Part shown: positions 1-5,308 of the stretch, piece after piece
Layout: every line of letters begins with the position of its first letter
Position numbering within the stretch: the first letter of the stretch is position 1
Position numbers and translations under genes: made by a program
Source of the DNA: BPIH01 sp042408925
GTDB taxonomy: Bacteria; Chloroflexota; Limnocylindria; Limnocylindrales; CSP1-4
Assembly: GCA_042408925.1 (NCBI GenBank)
Contig: JBHOQO010000149.1
Location: 1-5,812 of the forward strand
Length of the DNA stretch: 5,812 nt
Direction of reading: 5' to 3'
Notes under the pieces: model-generated
Databases searched by the model: none
Seen by the model: only the letters and a program-made list of their open reading frames with translations
What the model was told of the DNA's origin: nothing

Positions 1-1514
1 AGCGCCTTCGTCGTGTTCCCGACGGCGTCGAGCCGGTCGGTGATCTCGCGGGCGCCGGCTTCGGCCCGGCTGAACTCGGTGATCCCGCCGGCGTTGTCGG
101 TGATCGGGCCGAAGGTGTCCATGGCGAGGATGTACGCCGTCGTCATGAGCATCCCCATGGTCGCCACGGCGGTCCCGAAGACGCCGCCCGGGTTGTGGTC
201 GAGGCCGAGCCCGGCGAAGGCCTCCTGGCCGAGCCAGTGCGAGACGAAGAGGGCGATCCCGATGGTGACCGCGGTGACGAAGGTGGTCTCAAAGCCGACG
301 GCGATCCCGGAGATGATGTTCGTCGCCGGACCGGTCTTGCTCGCCTGGGCGATCTCCTTGACCGGGCGCCAGGCGCCGGCGGTGTAGTACTGGGTGATGT
401 AGACGAAGGCGACGCTCGTCGCGAGGCCGACGAGCCCCGCCCCGAAGAAGTAGAGCCAGATCGGGACGCCGGCGGAGGTCTGGCCGGCGGTCCCCATCAT
501 GACCGAGGTCGTCAGGAGGAGTCCGAGGGCCGAGAGGGCGGTCGTGACCCAGTAGCCGCGGTTCAGCATGTTCATCGGGTCCTCGTCCTCGCGGCCGCGG
601 ATGAAGAACATGGCGACGATCGTGGCGAGGAGCCCGAAGGAGCGGACGACGAGGGGGAAGAAGATCCAGGCCGTCGGGTGCGGCCAGCCGAGATCGGAGG
701 CGATCTTGTAGACGGCGACGCCGAGGATCATCGCCCCGATGTTCTCGGCCGCCGTCGACTCGAAGAGGTCGGCGCCGCGGCCGGCGCAGTCACCGACGTT
801 GTCACCGACGAGGTCGGCGACGACGGCCGCGTTCCGGGGGTCGTCCTCGGGGATCCCGGCCTCGACCTTGCCGACGAGGTCGGCGCCGACGTCGGCCGCC
901 TTCGTGTAGATCCCGCCGCCGAGCTGGGCGAAGAGGGCGACGAAGCTGGCCCCGAAGCCGAAGCCGACGATGAGGAACGGCGCCTCGGTCACGGTGTCGA
1001 CCCCGAGGCCGCCGTAGGCGGCAAAGATGAGGTAGACGCCGAGGAGGGAGAGGGCGACGACGAGGAAGCCGGACACGGCCCCGCCCCGCATGGCGACCTG
1101 GACGGCCTCGACGAGGCTCCGCCGGGCGGCGGCCGCCGTTCGGAGGTTCGAGCGGACCGAGATGTACATCCCGATGATCCCCGAGGCCATCGAGAAGGCG
1201 GCCCCGACGAGGAAGGCGATCCCGGTCCGGATGCCGAGCTCGATCCCGTAGACGTTCGTGTCGGCGACGTCCGGACCCTCGAAGATCGTGATGAGGGCGG
1301 CGATGACGACGGCGCCGAGGAGCCCGAGCTGGGCGATGGTCGTGTACTGGCGCCGGATGAAGGCGACCGCACCTTCGAAGATCGTCCCGGCGACGGCCTG
1401 CATCGCCTCGGTCCCGGTGTCTCGAGCGAGAACGTCGCGGGCCAGGTAGAGGGCGAAGAGGACGGCGACGAGGCCGGCGGGGAGAATGATGAGCTGGAGC
1501 GTGCTCGCGTCCAT
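1..1514 (-). CDS. hppA: K+-independent H+-translocating membrane pyrophosphatase, C-terminus cut by window edge
   Basis: Integral membrane pyrophosphatase that couples PPi hydrolysis to H+ export. 504 residues are present; the family is usually about 680-720, so the last quarter is missing. Numbered from the ATG at 1514, residues 8-25 form the first membrane helix. The PPi/Mg site is clear: GGGIYTKAADVGADLVGKVE with K205, D208, D212 and E218, then DDPRN at 224-228 and GDNVGDCAGRGADLFE with D238 and D242. A second Asp/Asn cluster, DTFGPITDNAGGI, lies at 466-478. The stretch GNTTKA at 499-504 carries Lys at the position that is Ala in K+-dependent enzymes (GNTTAA). By family knowledge this marks a K+-independent enzyme, and all known members of that class pump H+. 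An alternative ATG lies at 1529, but AGGAGG directly abuts it; from 1514 the spacing is 15. Divergent from the operon starting at 1823. Confidence 0.96.
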   Translation of the reverse strand, partial: MDASTLQLIILPAGLVAVLFALYLARDVLARDTGTEAMQAVAGTIFEGAVAFIRRQYTTIAQLGLLGAVVIAALITIFEGPDVADTNVYGIELGIRTGIAFLVGAAFSMASGIIGMYISVRSNLRTAAAARRSLVEAVQVAMRGGAVSGFLVVALSLLGVYLIFAAYGGLGVDTVTEAPFLIVGFGFGASFVALFAQLGGGIYTKAADVGADLVGKVEAGIPEDDPRNAAVVADLVGDNVGDCAGRGADLFESTAAENIGAMILGVAVYKIASDLGWPHPTAWIFFPLVVRSFGLLATIVAMFFIRGREDEDPMNMLNRGYWVTTALSALGLLLTTSVMMGTAGQTSAGVPIWLYFFGAGLVGLATSVAFVYITQYYTAGAWRPVKEIAQASKTGPATNIISGIAVGFETTFVTAVTIGIALFVSHWLGQEAFAGLGLDHNPGGVFGTAVATMGMLMTTAYILAMDTFGPITDNAGGITEFSRAEAGAREITDRLDAVGNTTKA

Positions 1515-1529
1515 GAGGGGTCCGGACAT

Positions 1530-1535
1530 CCTCCT
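1530..1535 (-). promoter_or_regulatory. Shine-Dalgarno AGGAGG of hppA with unusual spacing
   Basis: On the minus strand a perfect AGGAGG runs straight into the ATG at 1529 with no spacer, and lies 15 nt before the in-frame ATG at 1514. Neither spacing is the usual 5-10 nt. The 1514 start was chosen because a zero spacing does not fit the ribosome; the two products differ by five residues (MSGPL). Confidence 0.55.
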
Positions 1536-1664
1536 GTCAATCTGACGACCACCGGCGCAGGACGTGCCGCGCCGCGTTGGGCGCGCATCCGGGGGTCGGC
1601 TCGGCGGCGGCCTCGGATCCTCGCCATGGGCGTCGCCGACGGCGCGGGCGGGAGGCCGGCCGGC

Positions 1665-1694
1665 AGTGTATCAACGCCCGGAGCGGCGGGTCAA
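1665..1694 (-). promoter_or_regulatory. Candidate housekeeping-sigma promoter of hppA
   Basis: Reading the minus strand, TTGACC (1694-1689; 5 of 6 matches to TTGACA) is followed after 18 bp by TACACT (1670-1665; 4 of 6 matches to TATAAT). Transcription would begin near 1658, giving a leader of about 130-145 nt before hppA. This is one of the few A/T-containing stretches in the intergenic region. The match was made by eye only. Confidence 0.45.
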
Positions 1695-1717
1695 CCTGCG
1701 GCGTCGCGGCGTTCTAT

Positions 1718-1750
1718 GCAGGTGCCGAGCAGGTGCCGAGCAGGTGCCGA
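1718..1750. repeat. Three perfect tandem copies of an 11-bp unit GCAGGTGCCGA
   Basis: Units occupy 1718-1728, 1729-1739 and 1740-1750 without a mismatch. The 11-bp period is close to one DNA turn, so each copy presents the same helix face. The array lies 24 bp upstream of the proposed hppA -35 box and about 70 bp before the start of the plus-strand operon. It could be a set of protein-binding sites or a plain slippage repeat. Confidence 0.9.
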
Positions 1751-1822
1751 CGCAGCAGCCGCCCCGTCGCGAGCCCGCCTCGGAAGGGGGCGGCGGGGCT
1801 GCGACGGCGGCGCGGCTGCGCT

Positions 1823-2572
1823 ATGGTGCGCCGCGATGTCCCCGACGACGTACCTCCGACTCGGGTCGCCCGCCGGCGGCGGCCGCTCGTCGTGATCGGC
1901 GCCCTCGCTGCCGCGGCCGGCGGGGTCGTTGTCGCCGCCGCGGTCCTCGCCGTCGCCAGCCGCGATCCCCGGGCCGCCACGGTCGGCCTCCTCGCCGTCC
2001 TCCTCGGGACGGTCTTCGTCGCCGATCCCCTGCCGCCGCCCGGGGCCCTCGCCGTCCGGCTCGTCGCCGGGATCCTCGCCGGGTACCTACTGTGGGTCGT
2101 CGTCCGCGATGTCCGCGAGCCCACCGCCGGCTCGGCCCTCGCCTGGCCGAGCGAGGCGCTCCTCGCCCTCGCCGGCGCGGTCGTCGGCTGGGCCAGCCAC
2201 GGCCTCGGGGCGCCCGGGCGGGGTCCGGAGGCCGCGTCGGCGGTCGGGGTCGCCCTCCTCGTCCTCGCCGCGGCGCCGATCGTCCTCGGGGGGCGCGACG
2301 CGTTTCGGGTCGGGATCGGGCTGACGTTCTTGCTCACGGGTGCGGTGTCGCTCCGGGTCGGGCTCGCCGGAACGCCGGGGCCGGCCGAGCAGATCGTCCT
2401 CGCCGGGCTGACCGCGGGACTCGGCGCCGCCGTCGCCCTCCTGGTTCGGGGTGCGGCGGCGGTCCGGGCAGCGGGTTCGGCCGATCGACCGGCGGAGCCG
2501 GGGCCCGACCGCGACCGACCGGCGGAGCCGGGGCCCGACCGCGATCGACCGGCGGAGGCGGCGCCGCGATGA
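1823..2572 (+). CDS. Polytopic membrane protein with NuoK/HyfE-like C-terminal part
   Basis: 249 residues with about seven membrane helices (roughly 22-46, 53-68, 74-96, 111-127, 139-156, 162-182, 188-209). A short Arg-rich N-terminus (RRRR at 17-20) suggests an N-in topology. Residues 139-209 read like the three-helix NuoK/MrpC unit: a helix, GGRDAFRVGIGLTFLL, a GTPGP loop, then a final helix. Size and layout recall HyfE of hydrogenase-4 (about 216 residues), which stands just before the antiporter subunit HyfF, as here. The segment near RDPRAA (47-52) faintly recalls NuoJ. The Glu residues that NuoK carries within its helices are absent; only the loop Glu E189 remains in 163-209. A hydrophilic tail of two 10-residue repeats ends the protein. 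No Lys anywhere. No clear Shine-Dalgarno precedes the ATG at 1823, so a weakly initiated or leaderless start is possible. Its stop overlaps the next start (ATGA). The family call is tentative; membrane nature is certain. Confidence 0.72.
   Translation: MVRRDVPDDVPPTRVARRRRPLVVIGALAAAAGGVVVAAAVLAVASRDPRAATVGLLAVLLGTVFVADPLPPPGALAVRLVAGILAGYLLWVVVRDVREPTAGSALAWPSEALLALAGAVVGWASHGLGAPGRGPEAASAVGVALLVLAAAPIVLGGRDAFRVGIGLTFLLTGAVSLRVGLAGTPGPAEQIVLAGLTAGLGAAVALLVRGAAAVRAAGSADRPAEPGPDRDRPAEPGPDRDRPAEAAPR
2483..2560 (+). repeat. 30-bp in-frame tandem repeat (2.6 copies) encoding DRPAEPGPDR
   Basis: Units are 2483-2512, 2513-2542 and a partial 2543-2560. The two full copies differ at one base (GAT/GAC, both Asp). 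They encode residues 221-230 and 231-240 and a broken third copy (DRPAEA) at the extreme C-terminus of the membrane protein, giving an Asp/Arg/Pro-rich, probably disordered tail. The array ends just before the ATGA start/stop overlap with the next gene. Confidence 0.95.
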
Positions 2573-4134
2573 CCGGGCTCTATTTCCTCGCCGTCACCCT
2601 CGGTGCCGCCGTCGTCGCCCTCCTGCTCCGACCGCTCCGGGGAGCCGCCCTCGGGGTCGGGCTCGTGGGGCTCGTCGCCGGCCTCGCGATCGCGAGCCGG
2701 ATCGAGGAGGGCGGCGGCCTCCGGATCGGCGACGTCGCCCTCGTCGGCACGGCGTACGCGCGGACGGTCCTCGTCCTGGCCACGGGCTGTGCCCTCGTGA
2801 CCTTCATCCTGGGGCGCGCCGACGATGAGCCGCCGAGTCACGCCCCGGCGGCCCTCGCGGTCCTCGGCGGGCTCGGCGCCGCCCTCCTCGTCGACGACCC
2901 GATCGTCGCCCTCCTCCTCGTCCTCGGGGCCGGGATCGCCGGCGTCCTCGTCGTCCTCGGCGGCGAGGCCCCGAGCGCGTCGGCCGTCGCGGCGGCGATG
3001 CGCTCGCTCCGGGCCGTCGTCATCGCGGGGGCGCTGTCGATCGGGGCCGCGGCCTGGCTCGCCCGCCCGCTCGGCATCCTCGCCCTCGAGCCGGCCGTCT
3101 TCGGGGCCGCGTATCTGGCGATGGTCGGGGCCGTGGCCCTCCGGGCCGGCGCCGTCCCGTTCCACCTCTGGCTCGCCCGCCTCGCCGACTCGGCGCCGCC
3201 GGCCGCCCTGCCGGTCTTCGCGGTCTGGGTGCCGGTCGTCCTCGCCGTCGTCGCCCTCGGTTGGGTCGATCGGTCGATCGCCCCGATCCTCGTGCCGCTC
3301 GAGACGGAGCGGGCGGTCGTCGTCGCCGTCGGGATCGCGTCGCTCGGCCTCGGTGCCCTCGCCGCCTGGCTCGCCGAGGACCTCGTCCACGTCGCCGTCT
3401 ACGTCGCAGTCGCCGAGACCGGGTTGGCGCTCCTCGGCCTCACGGTCTTCGATCCGGGGATCTGGCAGCCGCTCCGGAGCTGGCTCGTGGTGATCGCGGT
3501 CGTCGAGACGGCGCTCTGCGGCTGGGTTGCGGCGGCGCGAGCGGGGACGGGCTCGCGCCGGGTCGCCGACCTCCGCGGCGTCCTCCTCGAGGCGCGAGGC
3601 CTGCGGGTCGCCCTGGCGTTCATCGCGCTCGCGGCGGTGGGGCTGCCCGGCTGGCCGATCTGGGATGCGCGGGCGCGGATCGTCGGGCTCGCCGTCGGGG
3701 GGAGTTTCGGCGGGCTGACGGGGTTGGTCGAGGGTCTCGCGCTCCTCCCGTTCGTCGCGCTCCTGCGGATCGCCGTGGTCGGGATGCGGGGCGGGTCGGG
3801 CGGCGCTCGACCGGGCGTGCTGCGAGCCGGCGGGGCGCCGGGATGGCGGGGCTCCATCCGCGGCCGCTGGTCCGGATCGCCGTTCGACTCGCTTCGGTGG
3901 GAGGCGGCCCGCGACCTGGGCGGCGCCCTCCGGAGCGGCCTCGCGGCCCGACGGATCGAGGCGGGGTGGCGGCGGAACCGGGTTCGGGTCGCCTCGCTCG
4001 GCGCCCTGGCCCTCGCGCTCCTCGCCGTCGCGGGATCGGCGGGCTGGCTCGGGATCGAGACGGCGGCGGCCGCTGGACCGCCGTCGCTCGAGCAGCCCGA
4101 GCCGATCGGGGGCGGGCTCGAGGGAGCGCCCTGA
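2569..4134 (+). CDS. Proton-antiporter-type membrane subunit (NuoN/NuoM/HyfF-like), key charges replaced
   Basis: 521 residues with about 13-14 membrane helices, close to HyfF (about 526) and NuoN/NuoM. The landmark is LRAGAVPFHLWLARLADSAP (191-210), which lines up without gaps with the FKLSLVPFHLW region of NuoN. VYVAVAETGLALLGL (277-291) matches the helix that reads YSSISHLGYLL in NuoN, and AAVGLPGWPIWDARARI (355-371) matches AGIPMTLGFIGKF. By this hand alignment the four NuoN transport residues are changed: E133 to A124, K217 to R192, K247 to P222, K395 to R368; the helix His becomes E283. There is no Lys in the whole protein. A cytoplasmic Arg/Gly-rich loop of about 67 residues (407-473) precedes the last helix (about 474-494). 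The start ATG overlaps the previous stop by 4 bp, so the two are translationally coupled. Likely role: membrane arm of an ion-translocating or structural complex; the partner is unknown. It could also be a degenerate, non-pumping homologue. Confidence 0.8.
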   Translation: MTGLYFLAVTLGAAVVALLLRPLRGAALGVGLVGLVAGLAIASRIEEGGGLRIGDVALVGTAYARTVLVLATGCALVTFILGRADDEPPSHAPAALAVLGGLGAALLVDDPIVALLLVLGAGIAGVLVVLGGEAPSASAVAAAMRSLRAVVIAGALSIGAAAWLARPLGILALEPAVFGAAYLAMVGAVALRAGAVPFHLWLARLADSAPPAALPVFAVWVPVVLAVVALGWVDRSIAPILVPLETERAVVVAVGIASLGLGALAAWLAEDLVHVAVYVAVAETGLALLGLTVFDPGIWQPLRSWLVVIAVVETALCGWVAAARAGTGSRRVADLRGVLLEARGLRVALAFIALAAVGLPGWPIWDARARIVGLAVGGSFGGLTGLVEGLALLPFVALLRIAVVGMRGGSGGARPGVLRAGGAPGWRGSIRGRWSGSPFDSLRWEAARDLGGALRSGLAARRIEAGWRRNRVRVASLGALALALLAVAGSAGWLGIETAAAAGPPSLEQPEPIGGGLEGAP

Positions 4135-4315
4135 CCGGGGCTCGGCGGCCGCTGGCCTGCGTCGGTCCACCTTCGTCGGTCGACCTTTGTCGCCCGCGTC
4201 GGTCGGCCCGTCAGGCCGCCGTCGGCCGGTCCGCGTCGGTCGGCCCGCGGTCGCCCTTCGCCCTCGGCCGGCCTCCTCAGTCGGCCTCCTCAGCCGGCCT
4301 CCTCAGTCGGCCTCC
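4135..4315. other. Convergent intergenic region between operon and ndk
   Basis: About 180 bp between genes that converge. It is made of GTCGGT-rich low-complexity sequence plus two sets of repeats. The only hairpin seen is weak: CGGCC-CGTCA-GGCCG at 4204-4218, a 5-bp stem with no T-run on either side. No convincing intrinsic terminator for either gene was found. Confidence 0.5.
4194..4247. repeat. Direct repeat of 17 bp (CCGCGTCGGTCGGCCCG), two copies
   Basis: Identical copies at 4194-4210 and 4231-4247, 37 bp apart start to start. Shorter GTCGGT pieces at 4161-4166 and 4175-4180 belong to the same pattern. It lies after the operon stop; no function is evident. Confidence 0.7.
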
Positions 4316-4321
4316 TCAGTC
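4270..4321. repeat. Four tandem 13-bp units running over the ndk stop codon
   Basis: Units at 4270-4282, 4283-4295, 4296-4308 and 4309-4321; plus-strand unit GGCCTCCTCAGTC with one change (T to C) in the second. On the ndk strand each unit reads GACTGAGGAGGCC: the last Asp codon, the TGA stop and a GGAGG. The first unit on that strand is the real end of ndk; the other three lie in its 3' untranslated region. Since 13 is not a multiple of 3, read-through would shift frame at every unit. Confidence 0.93.
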
Positions 4322-4777
4322 CGCCGGTCCGATCACCCAGCGGTCGATCGCCCGCTCGTACTCGACGAGCTCGTCGGGCCGGAACCAGAGGGCGATCTCC
4401 GCGGCCGCCGTCTCCGGACCGTCCGAGGCGTGCACGAGGTTCTGGCCGGTCTCGATCGCGAAATCACCGCGGATCGTGCCCGGGGCAGCCTCCGGGGGCC
4501 GGGTCGCACCGACCATGGTCCGGACGAGCCCGACGGCGCCGGGGCCCTCGAGGACGGCCGCCACGAGGGGTCCCGAGGTAATGAACTCGACGAGCCCTTG
4601 GAAGAAGGGCTTCTCGCGATGGACAGCGTAGTGCGCCTCGGCGAGCTCGCGCGAGACCCGGACGAGCTTGAGGCCGACGAGCTTGAGGCCACGCTCCTCG
4701 AAGCGACCGATGATGCGGCCGACGAGGAGGCGCTGGACGCCGTCGGGCTTGACGAGGACGAGGGTGCGTTCGGTCAC
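4316..4777 (-). CDS. ndk: Nucleoside diphosphate kinase
   Basis: Transfers the gamma phosphate from ATP to other (d)NDPs through a phosphohistidine, keeping NTP pools balanced in the cytoplasm. 153 residues, slightly above the usual 135-150 of bacterial Ndk. The N-terminus TERTLVLVKPDGVQR holds K10 of the KPDG motif; R86, T92 and R103 lie at the phosphate-binding positions; NLVHASDGPETAAAEI at 113-128 holds N113 and the catalytic H116. The family usually reads HGSDS here, so HASDG is a mild variant. Translation starts at GTG (4777), preceded by GGAAGG about 4-5 nt upstream. The stop TGA lies inside a 13-bp tandem repeat. It seems to be its own transcription unit, since about 530 bp and a terminator separate it from the gene upstream. 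Confidence 0.98.
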   Translation of the reverse strand: MTERTLVLVKPDGVQRLLVGRIIGRFEERGLKLVGLKLVRVSRELAEAHYAVHREKPFFQGLVEFITSGPLVAAVLEGPGAVGLVRTMVGATRPPEAAPGTIRGDFAIETGQNLVHASDGPETAAAEIALWFRPDELVEYERAIDRWVIGPAD

Positions 4778-4892
4778 GGTACCTTCCAGCTGCTGGCGGC
4801 CGTGGGTGGCCGGGTGGGGCGAGGACGGTGTGGATCGGGGCGCGCCGTGCCGCGGCTGGGTGCCGGGGCCGGCCTTCGGCGCCGCGGAACGG

Positions 4893-4898
4893 AGTCTA
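4893..4898 (-). promoter_or_regulatory. Possible -10 box (TAGACT) for ndk
   Basis: On the minus strand GCGCTAGACTCC stands out in GC-rich sequence; TAGACT matches TATAAT at 4 of 6 positions. No good -35 hexamer lies 16-18 bp upstream. The leader to the GTG start would be about 110 nt. Weak call. Confidence 0.25.
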
Positions 4899-4971
4899 GC
4901 GCGAGCCGGCAGCGGCCCGACGGCGGCGACCGGTGTTGAGCTCGCCGGGGCCGGGGCCCCTGGATCACCAC

Positions 4972-5011
4972 GTTCCTCGCCGACCCGACGGCGGCGACCC
5001 GGGCGAGGAAC
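4972..5011. other. Inverted repeat with perfect 10-bp stem
   Basis: GTTCCTCGCC (4972-4981) and GGCGAGGAAC (5002-5011) are exact reverse complements separated by 20 nt. No T-run follows on either strand (TTCTCGTTT on plus is imperfect). It could be a hairpin in the ndk leader RNA or a protein site, and lies about 195 bp upstream of the ndk start. Confidence 0.75.
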
Positions 5012-5064
5012 TTCTCGTTTACCAAGGGTGGTGGTGAGCTGGGAAACCGGCCCCGAATTTCCAC

Positions 5065-5140
5065 GGCGCGGGCCGCGCCTCCGAGCTTGGGCACGGCGCC
5101 GGGCGCCGCGGGAATTTCCGCGCTACTCGCGGGGCGAGTA
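5065..5140. other. Cluster of three short dyads
   Basis: GGCGCGG-g-CCGCGCC (5065-5079) is a perfect 7-bp dyad. CGCGG-g-AATT-t-CCGCG (5107-5122) is a 16-bp near-palindrome with one non-pairing position each side of AATT. TACTCGC-GGG-GCGAGTA (5124-5140) is a perfect 7-bp dyad whose right half starts the first 22-bp repeat. All are read directly from the sequence; a function is not shown. Confidence 0.75.
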
Positions 5141-5244
5141 TCCAGGAAGAATCTTCTGCCAAGCCACCACCAGGGCGAGTATCCAGGAAGAATCAGCCGT
5201 GGAGCCCATCGGTCCACTCGCCCGGCGAGTAACCAGGAAAACGA
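5132..5244. repeat. Three dispersed copies of a ~22-bp repeat, core GCGAGTATCCAGGAA
   Basis: Copies start at 5132 and 5173 (22 identical bases each, 41 bp apart, ending AGAATC) and at 5223 (diverged: GCGAGTAACCAGGAAAAC, 50 bp further). In the first and third copy the GCGAGT half is preceded by its own complement: TACTCGC at 5124-5130 and ACTCGCC at 5216-5222. The copies are less GC-rich than the surroundings. They could be binding sites, or remains of a small dispersed repeat element. The spacing and lack of any associated genes do not fit a CRISPR array. Confidence 0.85.
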
Positions 5245-5269
5245 GCCGGGCTCGGAACCCCCGAGGCTC
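5238..5269 (-). terminator. Intrinsic terminator after the TPR-like gene
   Basis: On the minus strand GAGCC-TCGG, loop GGGTT, CCGA, a 4-nt bulge GCCC, then GGCTC, followed by G and TTTT (5241-5238). A competing 6-bp dyad CGAGCC-C-GGCTCG also ends at the T-run. It begins 40 nt after the stop codon of the TPR-like gene and is the only hairpin with a T-run found in the window. It shares bases with the third 22-bp repeat. Confidence 0.6.
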
Positions 5270-5308
5270 TCGCAGACGCGGTCGTAGTACTCGTCAGAGC
5301 CCCCGCCG

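Larger units (their letters stand above)
1515..1822. other. Divergent intergenic region, hppA / operon
   Basis: About 308 bp between two divergent genes. It holds the hppA Shine-Dalgarno, the candidate hppA promoter and the triple 11-bp repeat. Open frames cross it on both strands, but they are the stop-poor background of high-GC DNA and encode Arg/Gly/Pro-rich low-complexity sequence. No clear promoter for the plus-strand operon was found; the stretch around GTTCTATGC (1711-1719) is the only A/T-richer part pointing that way. Confidence 0.6.
4778..5308. other. Long intergenic region without a convincing gene, rich in dyads and repeats
   Basis: 531 bp between two minus-strand genes. A minus-strand frame stays open across it, but that frame also overlaps the TPR gene out of register, lacks any recognisable domain and translates the short repeats in different frames, so it is not called. 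Contents from low to high coordinate: ndk leader; a 16-bp direct repeat CCCGACGGCGGCGACC at 4916-4931 and 4984-4999; a 10-bp-stem hairpin at 4972-5011; a dyad at 5065-5079; dyads at 5107-5122 and 5124-5140; three ~22-bp repeats between 5132 and 5244; a terminator at 5238-5269. No tRNA arm pattern was seen. Confidence 0.6.

Noticed and set aside
1535..1540. TTGACA next to the hppA Shine-Dalgarno as a -35 box
   Set aside because: No -10 hexamer lies 16-18 bp downstream, and it would start transcription inside the gene.
1577..1822. Upstream ATG that would lengthen the first operon protein by 82 residues
   Set aside because: The extension is Arg/Gly-rich, crosses the 11-bp repeats and the hppA promoter region, and resembles no membrane protein N-terminus.
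195..1895. 566-codon plus-strand open frame opposite hppA
   Set aside because: Asp/Glu/Gly-rich low-complexity translation; it is the antisense shadow of the well-supported hppA frame.
1714..4170. 818-codon minus-strand open frame opposite the operon
   Set aside because: Arg/Asp/Glu-rich, no domain; it is the antisense shadow of two membrane proteins, caused by the absence of A/T-rich stop codons.
4661..4690. Perfect 15-bp tandem duplication inside ndk (GLKLV twice)
   Set aside because: The family normally has a GLKLV-x-LKL pattern here, so the repeat reflects conserved protein sequence and narrow codon choice, not a new duplication.
5132..5244. CRISPR array
   Set aside because: Only three copies, the third diverged, with uneven spacing of 19 and 28 bp between copies and no cas genes.
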